A stretch of DNA of 40,855 nt from an uncultured Verrucomicrobia subdivision 3 bacterium. GTDB taxonomy: Bacteria > Verrucomicrobiota > Verrucomicrobiia > Limisphaerales > UBA11358. This document shows, piece after piece, positions 16,175 to 25,200 of this stretch (position 1 is its first letter; each line of letters opens with the position of its first letter). Where the stretch lies: contig CAIWFB010000053.1 of assembly GCA_903911825.1 (NCBI GenBank), forward strand, positions 1-40,855, in the 5' to 3' direction. Under the pieces are notes generated by a model. That model ran no database searches and was not told where the DNA came from. It was given only the letters and a program-made list of their open reading frames with translations. A program made the translations under genes and the position numbers.

Positions 16175-17554
16175 ATGAACCTAGCTGCTAACGCCATTTT
16201 TCCTGCGCCGCTGGATCCGCAATTCCAGCCGGCGGTTCTGTTCAACCGCCACTACGTCGCCGCCGCCAAAAAATCCGGAAGCGCCGTGCCGTTGGTGCTC
16301 GGGCTGGAGCGCGAAAACAAACTGGTCTCGCGCTACGAGACTGTGGTCTTGCCGGAAGCGGACGCCGGCACGCTGCTTTACGTCGAACGCTTGGTGAAAT
16401 TTCTATTGTGGGCGCGCGGCGGCTGGAAGCTTTACGTTGGCGGACCCAAAAAAATCGGCGACGCCATTCGCAAGCAGTATTCCCCGCGCGGGGTGCGCAA
16501 GTTTGATTGCGACATGATGACGGCGGCTTACGGAAAAAAGTTTCAAGTCGTCACCACGACGGCGGACAAAGTTCCGGCGGCAAAAGAAATGCAAATGGCG
16601 GCGGGCGGTCATCTCAAAGGTTGCCGCATCGGTTTTGATTTGGGCGCGAGTGATTACAAGTTTTCGGCCGTGATTGATGGCGAGGCGGTGTTCACCGACG
16701 AAGTGCCGTGGGACCCAAAGTCACAGGCCGATCCGAATTATCATTATCACCACATCGTTTCCGCACTGCATCGCGCCGCTGCCTATTTGCCGCGCGTGGA
16801 TGCCATCGGCGGTAGTTCGGCGGGCGTGATTGTAGATAACGAAATCCGCGTGGCGTCGCTGTTGCGCGCAATTCCGAAGAAGAATTTTCCGAAGGCAGCG
16901 GGGATTTTCAAACGCATCCAAAAAGAATGGAACGTGCCCGTCGTCGTGATGAATGACGGCGATGTCACGGCGCTCGCGGGCGCACTGTCGCTCGGTAGTC
17001 GCGGGATGCTCGGCATCGCGATGGGTTCGAGTCAGGCGGCGGGTTTCATGGATCCGCAAGGCCGCATTCTTGGCTGGTTGAACGAGCTCGCGTTTGTGCC
17101 GGTGGATTATCAAACCAACGCTGCCGTTGACGAATGGTCCGGCGATAAAGGCACGGGCGTGATGTATTTCTCGCAGCAGGCGGTGAACAAATTATTGCCT
17201 GCCGCAAAAATTGCGTTGCCCGAAAAATTGGGTTTACCGGAACGTCTCAAGGAAGTTCAGGCCTTGATGGCGAAAGGTGATGCGCGCGCCGCGAAAATTT
17301 ACGAAACCATCGGCGTGTATCTTGGCTGCGCGCTGGCGCAATACGCGGAATTTTATCAGTTTCGGCAGGCGTTGATTCTCGGTCGCGTCACAACCGGCAA
17401 AGGCGGCGACATCGTGATCGCCAAGGCGCAGGAAGTTTTGCAGCGGCATTTTCCGGAAGTTGCGGGTAAAATTGAATTGCGCGTGCCGGATGAAAAATCG
17501 CGCCGCGTCGGCCAAGCGGTGGCGGCGGCGAGTCTGCCCGCGTTGAAAAAATAA
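16175..17554 (+). CDS. ROK-like sugar kinase with N-terminal extension
   Basis: 459 residues from the ATG at 16175, which has AAGGAG nine bases upstream. An in-frame ATG at 16157 overlaps the GH20 stop but has no such site. Residues 1-150 are an extension I do not recognise. The ASKHA-fold kinase domain follows, with GFDLGASDYK (phosphate-1 loop, D155), GGSSAGVIV, VVMNDGDVTALAG (likely base D261) and GIAMGSSQAAGF. The Cys/His zinc motif typical of ROK sugar kinases is absent, so it is a divergent member. Between the hexosaminidase and the deacetylase/deaminase genes, phosphorylation of N-acetylglucosamine is the most likely reaction. Another amino sugar is possible. Confidence 0.75.
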   Translation: MNLAANAIFPAPLDPQFQPAVLFNRHYVAAAKKSGSAVPLVLGLERENKLVSRYETVVLPEADAGTLLYVERLVKFLLWARGGWKLYVGGPKKIGDAIRKQYSPRGVRKFDCDMMTAAYGKKFQVVTTTADKVPAAKEMQMAAGGHLKGCRIGFDLGASDYKFSAVIDGEAVFTDEVPWDPKSQADPNYHYHHIVSALHRAAAYLPRVDAIGGSSAGVIVDNEIRVASLLRAIPKKNFPKAAGIFKRIQKEWNVPVVVMNDGDVTALAGALSLGSRGMLGIAMGSSQAAGFMDPQGRILGWLNELAFVPVDYQTNAAVDEWSGDKGTGVMYFSQQAVNKLLPAAKIALPEKLGLPERLKEVQALMAKGDARAAKIYETIGVYLGCALAQYAEFYQFRQALILGRVTTGKGGDIVIAKAQEVLQRHFPEVAGKIELRVPDEKSRRVGQAVAAASLPALKK

Positions 17555-17558
17555 TTTT

Positions 17559-18416
17559 ATGAAGCTGCACAATTCCACGGCGGAAATTTATGTGCCGGAC
17601 GGCAAACCGGCGGCGGCGGCGTTGAAACGCATCACGCATCTGGGCATCGGCGCGCACCAAGACGATCTAGAATTCATGGCGTTCCATGGCATTCTCGCGG
17701 GTTGCGCCAGTAAGTCCAAATGGTTCGGCGGCGTGACTTGCACCAACGGTTCCGGTAGTGCGCGCACGGGAAAATTTAAAAATTTTACCGATGAACAGAT
17801 GATGGCGGTGCGTCGCCGCGAACAGAATAAAGCGGCGAAACTCGGCGACTACGGCGTGATGGCGCAGTTGGATTATCCGAGCGGCGCCATAAAAAGCGCG
17901 ACGGACACGGCGTTGAAAGATGATTTAAAAAATCTGATCGCCGCGACCAAAGCGGAGGTGATTTACACGCACAATCTAGCCGATAAACACGACACGCACA
18001 TCGGCGTGGTGGTGGCGGTGATTCAGGCGTTGCGCGAATTGCCGAGAGCGAAACGTCCGCGTCAGGTCATCGGCTGCGAGGTTTGGCGCGATCTGGATTG
18101 GCTCGGCGATAACCAGAAAGTCCTGATGGACGTCAGTGGTCACGATAAATTGGCGGCGAAGTTGAACGGCGTGTTTGCCTCGCAGATCGGCGGCGGCAAA
18201 CGCTACGATCTGGCGACGCTCGGACGACGTTCGGCGAACGCGACGTTCTTTAATTCGCACGCTACGGACGCCGCGACGCAGTTGATTTTCGGGATGGATC
18301 TCACGCCGCTCGTGTTGGACGAGAAAAAGGACATCGCGGATTTCACGACTAGCTTCATTGGACAGTTTCATGATGACGTGAAAGCCAAGTTGAACCAGCG
18401 CCTCGGAAAGATTTGA
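17559..18416 (+). CDS. LmbE/PIG-L-family deacetylase
   Basis: A 285-residue zinc-dependent N-deacetylase fold. The family's metal motif appears as AHQDDLEF (H33, D35, D36), where Gln replaces the usual Pro of HPDD. The second metal region is THNLADKHDTHIG (H138, H144, H147). Characterised relatives remove the acetyl group from GlcNAc conjugates or from N,N'-diacetylchitobiose. It lies 4 bp after the kinase gene and 3 bp before the deaminase gene, exactly where a NagA GlcNAc-6-phosphate deacetylase would be expected. No NagA occurs in the window. I infer that it fills the NagA step, acting on GlcNAc-6-phosphate or a close relative. Confidence 0.85.
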   Translation: MKLHNSTAEIYVPDGKPAAAALKRITHLGIGAHQDDLEFMAFHGILAGCASKSKWFGGVTCTNGSGSARTGKFKNFTDEQMMAVRRREQNKAAKLGDYGVMAQLDYPSGAIKSATDTALKDDLKNLIAATKAEVIYTHNLADKHDTHIGVVVAVIQALRELPRAKRPRQVIGCEVWRDLDWLGDNQKVLMDVSGHDKLAAKLNGVFASQIGGGKRYDLATLGRRSANATFFNSHATDAATQLIFGMDLTPLVLDEKKDIADFTTSFIGQFHDDVKAKLNQRLGKI

Positions 18417-18419
18417 GAC

Positions 18420-19190
18420 ATGGAAATTATCATTCAACCCACGCCCGCCGAGGCCACGACGATTGCGGCACGATTTTTGGCGGGAATTATTGCGGCAAAA
18501 CCCGAGGCGGTTTTGGGTTTGGCCACCGGCAGCACGCCCGAAGCACTGTATCGTGAACTCGTTTCGCTCAAACTAGACTGGTCGAAAATCACGACGTTCA
18601 ACTTGGATGAATACGTCGGTATTTCGCCGCAGCATCCGCAGTCGTATCACAGCTTCATGTGGGAAAACCTGTTTCGCCATGTGAATGTGCACATCAAGAA
18701 CGTGAACATCCCGGACGGTCTGGCGAACAATATTCCCGCGTCGTGCGAATCGTATGAGCGCAAGATTGGCAGCGCGGGCGGTATTGATGTGCAATTGCTC
18801 GGCATCGGCACGAGCGGCCACATCGGCTTTAATGAGCCGACGTCATCGCTCGCTTCGCGCACGCGCATCAAGACGCTCACGCCGCAGACATTGCAGGATA
18901 ACGCGCGCTTTTTCGGCAGCGAATCCGCCGTGCCCCATCACGTCATCACGATGGGCATCGGCACGATTCTGGAATCGCGGCACTGTCTCCTGCTGGCGTT
19001 CGGCAAGAAAAAGGCTCGCGCCATCGCCGAAGCCGTCGAAGGGCCGATCACCGCGATGAATCCGGCGAGCGCGTTGCAGATGCATCCTAAAGTGACCGTC
19101 GTGCTGGATGCGGAGGCAGCGTCGGAATTGAAGATGCAAGAATATTACCGTTGGGTGTATGAACAAAAACCGGACTGGCAGAAGATTTAA
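18420..19190 (+). CDS. nagB: Glucosamine-6-phosphate deaminase (NagB family)
   Basis: 256 residues, the normal NagB size, converting glucosamine-6-phosphate to fructose-6-phosphate and ammonia. Recognised blocks are LATGSTPE (phosphate loop), FNLDEYVG (D63, equivalent to E. coli D72), LGIGTSGHIGFNEP (H134 and E139, equivalent to H143 and E148), SSLASRTRIKTL and LQMHPKVTVVLD. The position of E. coli D141 is Ser (S132). That residue takes part in the ring-opening proton relay in E. coli, and Gram-positive NagBs, as I recall, have Asn there. Activity is still likely. The gene is mid-operon, and its last 32 bases overlap the start of the esterase gene. Confidence 0.9.
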   Translation: MEIIIQPTPAEATTIAARFLAGIIAAKPEAVLGLATGSTPEALYRELVSLKLDWSKITTFNLDEYVGISPQHPQSYHSFMWENLFRHVNVHIKNVNIPDGLANNIPASCESYERKIGSAGGIDVQLLGIGTSGHIGFNEPTSSLASRTRIKTLTPQTLQDNARFFGSESAVPHHVITMGIGTILESRHCLLLAFGKKKARAIAEAVEGPITAMNPASALQMHPKVTVVLDAEAASELKMQEYYRWVYEQKPDWQKI

Positions 19191-20226
19191 TTTCGCCCGC
19201 TGCTTAACCGCGCTGTTGCTGGCGTGCGCCGTGGGAAAACTCTCGGCGGAGGAAGCGCGCTTGGAAGTCGTCACCCTCGAAAGCCGGGCGCTAAAAAATA
19301 ATGCGCTGCACGATCCAGCGACGCGGCTCGTGCCAATCTTTCTTCCCGCTCAAGCCACGAATGGGGCACGCTTACCGGTGGTGTATTACTTACCCGGTTA
19401 CGGGAATTCTTCGGATAAATTTGTCGCCAACTCAAATGTGTGGCTCAAGTTTACCCAAAAATTTGCAGATGAAGTAACGCCGGTGATGCTGGTGATTGCG
19501 GATGGTAAAACCCGTTGGGGCGGCAGCCAATATCTGAATTCCCCCGCGCAAGGTGACTACGCTGATTTTGTCTGTGACGAAGTGGTTCGCGCCGTGGAAG
19601 CGCGGCATCCAATTGCGACGAACGGCGTGCGGCGCATCATCGGCGGACATTCCAGCGGCGGTTTTGGCGCGTTGCGGTTGGGCAGTGCGCGGCAGAAATT
19701 ATTTGATGCCGTCATCGCCTTGAGTCCTGATTCGGATTTCCCCACGAGTCATTTGCCGCTGGTCAAAGTCGCTTCAGTCGCGCACACGCCGTTGGCCGAC
19801 ATTAAAAAAATGGTCGCAGGTGAATTGCCGCCGCCCAAGAACTTTGATCTGGGATACGCGCTGGGCCTTTCCGCTGCCTACGCGCCGCGCGGCTGGCCGC
19901 ACCGTGGTGAAATCGAATGGCTCTACGATGCGCGGGGAAATTTTCGAGAACGCATCTGGCGGCGCTGGCTGGATAACGACCCTTTGACCGTGGTGCAAAA
20001 AAATCCCCGCGCTTTTAGCCCGCAGCAGAACATTTATCTCGAAGGCGCCGCACAGGATCAGTTTGCCGCGAACATCGGCGCGCGAAAAATGTATGAAGTG
20101 CTGCAAACTCGGCCGGCACGTTGCACGTTTTACGAGCCGCCCGGCCAGCATTCCGACCACGTCCGCGAACGGTTGCAGCGCGGCTTGGAATGGGTTTTTG
20201 AAAAACCGCTGACCGACATCCCATGA
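19159..20226 (+). CDS. Secreted esterase, alpha/beta-hydrolase (putative esterase family)
   Basis: A 355-residue exported hydrolase. A basic N-region and a hydrophobic stretch (CLTALLLACAVG) form a signal peptide ending near LSAEE. The fold resembles esterase D / acetyl-xylan-esterase-like proteins: VVYYLPGYG near the oxyanion strand, the nucleophile S165 in GGHSSGG, and a probable acid and base in EGAAQDQF and GQHSDH. It may remove acetyl or other ester groups from the polymer handled by the GH20 and amidase enzymes; O-acetylated peptidoglycan or chitin is possible but untested. The start lies 32 bases inside nagB, indicating translational coupling, and the gene ends one base before the amidase start. 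Confidence 0.8.
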   Translation: MNKNRTGRRFNFARCLTALLLACAVGKLSAEEARLEVVTLESRALKNNALHDPATRLVPIFLPAQATNGARLPVVYYLPGYGNSSDKFVANSNVWLKFTQKFADEVTPVMLVIADGKTRWGGSQYLNSPAQGDYADFVCDEVVRAVEARHPIATNGVRRIIGGHSSGGFGALRLGSARQKLFDAVIALSPDSDFPTSHLPLVKVASVAHTPLADIKKMVAGELPPPKNFDLGYALGLSAAYAPRGWPHRGEIEWLYDARGNFRERIWRRWLDNDPLTVVQKNPRAFSPQQNIYLEGAAQDQFAANIGARKMYEVLQTRPARCTFYEPPGQHSDHVRERLQRGLEWVFEKPLTDIP

Positions 20227-20227
20227 T

Positions 20228-21283
20228 ATGAAATCAAAATTTATTTTAACGCTACTCGCCAGCGCCGTTTTCGCCAGCGGTTGCAGCAGCTTGCCACGCA
20301 CGGGAAAACTGGAGCCACGGCGCGGCGATGAGATCGTGGCGGCGGGAAAATTTTTCCACACGGGCACGCCGGTGGTTTTGTGGTTAGATCCGGGCGGCTA
20401 CGATGCGTATCGCACGGAGCGCCGGTTTGCGCCGATTGAAAAATCGGATTGGTCGAACTCCTGCGCCGAAATCAAAACGCTGACGACGCCGAATCGTTAT
20501 GGCTTGCGGCAAAAATCGCTGACGACGAATGAAATCGAACGCGTGCGCGGCGGCGGTTGGGATTTGCCGTTACTGCAAAGCGTGGTGGATCAATTCGTGT
20601 TGCACTTCGATGTGTGCGGCACGAGTCGGACGTGTTTTCTGGTGCTGCAGGATCATCGTGATTTGAGTGTGCACTTCATGTTGGATGTGGATGGGACGAT
20701 TTATCAGACACTGGATTTGAAGGAGCGAGCCTGGCACGCCACGACGTCGAACGACCGTTCCATTGGTGTGGAGATCGCCAACATCGGCGCGTATCCAGCG
20801 AACGGGAAGAATGCTTTTGGGCAATGGTATGAGACGAATGCGGCGGGCGAAGTTTCCCTCATCTTTCCACAAAGGCTGGGCGATGGCGGGATTCGCACGA
20901 CCAATTTTACGGGTCATCCGGCGCGGCGCGAACCGGTGCGCGGGTTGGTGCAGGGCGAAGATTTGGTGCAGTTCGATTACACACCGGAGCAATACGCGGC
21001 GCTTACCAAGCTGACGGCCTCGCTGTGCAACATTTTCCCCAAATTGAAATGCCAATATCCAGTAGATGCAGCGGGCAAATTGATTCCGCGCAAGTTGGCG
21101 GATGAGGATTTGAAAAATTATCACGGCGTGCTCGGCCATTATCACATTCAGAAAAACAAAAACGACCCCGGCCCAGCGCTGGATTGGGAACGCTTGATTG
21201 GCGGAGCGCAAAAGCTTTTGGCGGAGCAAGCGCCGCGTCCGCCAGCGTTGTCGCCGCGCGCGGCATCCCAGTTGGCTAAATAA
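20228..21283 (+). CDS. Lipoprotein N-acetylmuramoyl-L-alanine amidase (amidase_2 fold)
   Basis: A 351-residue protein with a lipoprotein signal (hydrophobic LLASAVFASG followed by Cys19), so probably anchored in the outer membrane. The zinc amidase core shows the first ligand in VLHFDVCG, the specificity region AWHATTSNDRSIGVEIANIG, and the C-terminal ligand block GHYHIQKNKNDPGPALDW, equivalent to the GHSDIAPGRKxDPG pattern. These enzymes split the bond between MurNAc and L-Ala and release stem peptides. That links the sugar operon to the LD-carboxypeptidase and dipeptide epimerase genes further left. It directly follows the esterase gene. No terminator is visible before the next gene, 69 bp on. 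Confidence 0.88.
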   Translation: MKSKFILTLLASAVFASGCSSLPRTGKLEPRRGDEIVAAGKFFHTGTPVVLWLDPGGYDAYRTERRFAPIEKSDWSNSCAEIKTLTTPNRYGLRQKSLTTNEIERVRGGGWDLPLLQSVVDQFVLHFDVCGTSRTCFLVLQDHRDLSVHFMLDVDGTIYQTLDLKERAWHATTSNDRSIGVEIANIGAYPANGKNAFGQWYETNAAGEVSLIFPQRLGDGGIRTTNFTGHPARREPVRGLVQGEDLVQFDYTPEQYAALTKLTASLCNIFPKLKCQYPVDAAGKLIPRKLADEDLKNYHGVLGHYHIQKNKNDPGPALDWERLIGGAQKLLAEQAPRPPALSPRAASQLAK

Positions 21284-21352
21284 ATTTCTGCAACGCCTGA
21301 GCGCGCCGCCAGTTGTCAGTTGGCTGGGAGTTGACTATGTTCTGTCCGTTCC

Positions 21353-22201
21353 ATGTCGGATAACATAAAAAATATTTCTGAACGCTTGGCGGTTTGCAGT
21401 TGGTCGCTGCAGCCGACGGGGCCGCAAGATTTGGTGGAGAAGCTCACGGCCACGGGCATCAAACGGGTGCAGTTGGAGCTGGGGCCGCTGGTGCAGTCGC
21501 CGGAAATCTGGGGCGGCACAGAAGAATTGTTGCGCGCGCACGGCATCGAGATTGTTTCCGGCATGTGCCGTTGCGTGGGGGAAGATTATTCCACATTGCA
21601 ATCCATCCGGCTCACGGGCGGCATCGCGCCGGACGCGACGTGGGCGCAGAATTTCAAAAACATTCAGGCTGGGGCGGCGCTCGCCAAAAAATTAGGCTTG
21701 AAGCTGGTGACGTTTCACGCCGGCTTTCTGCCGCCAAATGAGACGCATCCCACGTTCAAGAAAATGATGGAGCGACTGGATGCGGTGGCCGATGTGTTCA
21801 TGGTGCAAAATATTTTGCTGGGGCTGGAGACGGGTCAGGAAACCGCGGAGGCGCTGGTGGATCTGTTGCACAAACTGAAGCATCCGAACATCGGAGTTAA
21901 TTTTGATCCAGCGAATATCATTCTCTACGACAAGGGCGATCCGGTGAAGGCGCTGCGCGTGTTGGCGCCGTGGATCCGGCAGGTGCACATCAATGACGCC
22001 AAGCGCACGAAAGTGCCGGGCACGTGGGGTGAAGAAATGCCGGTGGGCAAGGGTGAGGTGAATTGGCTGGCGTTTTTTCAGACCTTCAAGCAAGTGATCT
22101 TTGATGTGAATCTTGCGATCGAGCGGGAAAAAGGCACGCACCGGGTGGCGGATATCCGGGCGGCGCGCGAGGTGGTGAAGAAAACTTTTTTGGCGCCATA
22201 A
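21353..22201 (+). CDS. Sugar phosphate isomerase/epimerase-type TIM barrel
   Basis: A 282-residue member of the xylose-isomerase-like AP-endonuclease-2 fold. Probable metal ligands at the ends of the strands are Glu in GLETGQE, Asp in NFDPANI, His in QVHINDAK and Glu in AIEREKG. Such proteins isomerise or epimerise sugars, inositols or hydroxyacids, and substrate cannot be read from sequence. It follows the amidase after 69 bp with the same orientation and may be the last gene of the operon or the first of a short unit with the sensor kinase. ATG 21353 is used because the conserved region (RLAVCSWSL) starts shortly after. Confidence 0.8.
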   Translation: MSDNIKNISERLAVCSWSLQPTGPQDLVEKLTATGIKRVQLELGPLVQSPEIWGGTEELLRAHGIEIVSGMCRCVGEDYSTLQSIRLTGGIAPDATWAQNFKNIQAGAALAKKLGLKLVTFHAGFLPPNETHPTFKKMMERLDAVADVFMVQNILLGLETGQETAEALVDLLHKLKHPNIGVNFDPANIILYDKGDPVKALRVLAPWIRQVHINDAKRTKVPGTWGEEMPVGKGEVNWLAFFQTFKQVIFDVNLAIEREKGTHRVADIRAAREVVKKTFLAP

Positions 22202-22259
22202 TGTGTGGCGGCAGCCGACCGCCGGACGGTTTGCGTTGGCTTTTCCCCGGAGCGGCGAT

Positions 22260-25200
22260 ATGTTTTGGCCGGTGTCTCCGAGAATCCTTCCCATGCTGTT
22301 GCGCCGCCTGTTGCTGACCGGGTTAACGGCGGGCTTAGGCTTGATTCTACTGCTTAGAACGTCGGCTGCGCCCACGGATTTTCTCGTGGATGACGGCTGG
22401 AATACGGATAAAGATTTACCGAGCAGCACCGTTACTTCGATTCAACAGACCCCGGACGGATATTTGTGGGTGGGCACTTACAACGGGTTGTCCCGGTTTG
22501 ATGGCGCGCGGTTTGTGAATTTCGATCCGGTCAGCCAGCCGGAGCTGAGCCAGACGCGGGTGCAAGGTCTGTTTTTGGACGCGCGGGGCACGTTGTGGAT
22601 CAATACGTTTCGCGGTGGCCTGACTTCGTATCGGGACGGAATTTTCCGGAACGAATTGCCGGATCAAACCACCTTCGATCTGCACACGACGTTGGTGCGA
22701 TCCACTTCCAATCTCGTGACGTTTGTCACCCAATACGGTGAAGTGTTGCGCCGTGATCCGCTGCAGTCGGCGGCGGCCTGGGACATTAAAGTGCCGCCGG
22801 TGGAGCGGCCGATTTATCAGTGCGCCGACAGCATTGGTCGGCTGTGGTTTCTTTCGCGGGAGGGACATATTTTAATTTTTGAGGACGGAAAATTCAGCGA
22901 GCTGCCGGAGGATGGCGGCTTGTCCGGCAGCAAAATCTACACGCTGGTAGCGGATAGTGAGGGGCAAATTTTTGCGGGCGCAGAAAATGAGATTGCCCGC
23001 TGGGATGGCCGGCAGTTCGTCGCCATCACGCCGACGAATGGCGAGGCGGATGTGCAGCCACTGCTGATTTTTCCGACGCGCTCCGGGCCGTTGTGGGTTT
23101 TGGATGGCGATCGGCTCCGTAAAATGTCCGGGCGGCAATGGGTCGCCGAACCGGTGCAGTGGCGTGGGTTGTTGGGCAACGCTTCGGGTCGGGCCATGGG
23201 CGCGCACGAAGATCGCGAAGGCGGCATGTGGTTCAATCATTATGGGAATGGTCTTTTTCACGTCACCCCGGATGGCCGGTATCAGCGCCTGACGTCGCAA
23301 GAAAATTTGCCGGGCGATCGCGTTGGCGCGTGGTTTCAGAGCAGCGACGGCGGCATTTGGGCCGGCGTGGATCACGGTGGCTTGGCGCGGTTGCGCGATC
23401 GGCGGTGTCAGGTGCTGGGCGCGGCGGAAGGTTGGGGGGCGCGCACCGCGCTTTCCGTTTGCGAAGAGACCAACGGCACGGTCTGGATTGGCACCGGCGG
23501 CGGCGGCTTGTGTCGGTTGCAGGATGGAAAAATTTCCCGCTACACCGTTGGTTTGAGCGCTTCGGCTAATTTCGTTTTTTCCATTTCACCACGAGGCGAT
23601 GGCGGCGCGTGGTTGAGCGCGGCGGAGGGCGAAGACCTTTACCAATTCAATAATGGCCAGATCCAGCGCGTCTCGTGGGATGTGCACGGCATCAAATCTA
23701 TTTTGACCGATCGCGCGGGACGGGTATGGATGGGCACCAAATCCGGTATCGCGCAGTGGGATGGCGAACAGCACTGGCTGTTAGGCACGAACAATGCGAC
23801 TACCACGCCGTCGGTGCGGGCGTTAGTCGAAACGCCGTTGGGCGAAATCTGGGCGGGCGCGGACGACGGCACGCTTTATCGCTGCGATCAAAAAGAATTA
23901 CGGGCGTTCCGGCCCAAGGATGCGCTGGCGGATCAGCCGATTTATTCGCTCATAGCGGAGGCGGACGGCACGATTTGGGCAGGGACGTTTCGCGGCGGGC
24001 TGTTGCGCTTCAAGAACGGAGCATTTTCGCGCATCACTGCGAAGCAGGGCTTGCCGGTGGATGTGATCGGGCAATTGTTGGAAGATAAAAATGGTCGACT
24101 CTGGCTCGGCACGCACAAAGGCATTTACAGCGTTTCCAAAGCGGCGCTGAATGCAATTGCGGATGGCTTAACTAACACGCTCGACTACGTCATTTATGGT
24201 CAGCACGACGGTTTGCCGTCGGTGGAATGTTCGGACGGCTACCAACCTTCCTGCTGGCGCGGCGCGAATGACCGATTGTGGTTCACCACGGTGCGGGGCG
24301 GCGTAGTCTCGGTGCAGCCGGATGATTTGCTGGGTCGCTCTAAGCCCTCGCCGGTGTTGATTGAAGAAATGCGGGTGGATGATGAAGTGATTTCTCTGCA
24401 CGGCGGAAAAATTGTCATTCCGCCGGGGCACAGTCAGTTTGACTTTCGTTTCACGACGTTAAGCTTTGATGCGGGCGACAAGGCGAGGTTCCGTTATCGC
24501 CTGGAAAAATATGATGCCAACTGGGTGAATGCGGACACGTTGCGCACGGCGCATTACGGTCGCTTGCTGCCGCAAAAATACCGGTTCCACGTCATCGCTT
24601 GCAACAACGAGGGAGTTTGGAATGAAGTCGGCGCCACGGTGGAATTTGAGCTACGCCCGTTCTTTTACCAGACGGCGTGGTTTAGCGGGTTGACGGGAGC
24701 GTTAGTCATAACGGCGGTGGCGTTCACGGCGCGGCGGCTGGCGACGCAGAAATATCGCCGGAAGCTGGCGCGCCTGCAGCAACAGCACGCCATCGAACGC
24801 GACCGCGCGCGCATCGCCAAAGATATTCATGATGACGTGGGCGCGGGTTTGACGCAGATCACGCTGCTCACAGAACTCGCGCGGCGCGAGCCAGAGCAGA
24901 CGGATACGAATCTGGAGCGGATCACGGATTCCGCTCGCAAGCTGACGAAAGCGATGGACGAAATCGTGTGGGCAGTGGATCCGCAGCATGATTCGTTTGC
25001 GGGTTTGTTGGATTACATTTCGGCTTACGCGGAGGATTTTTTGCGCGTGGCGAATATTCGTTTTCGCATGGATGTGCCCATGCCGCTGCCGGAACTGCGG
25101 GTGGATGCGGAGTTGCGTTACAATCTATTCCTCGCGCTGAAAGAATCGTTGAACAATACGGTAAAGCACGGCCAAGCGACGGAAGTCTGGGTGCGACTCC

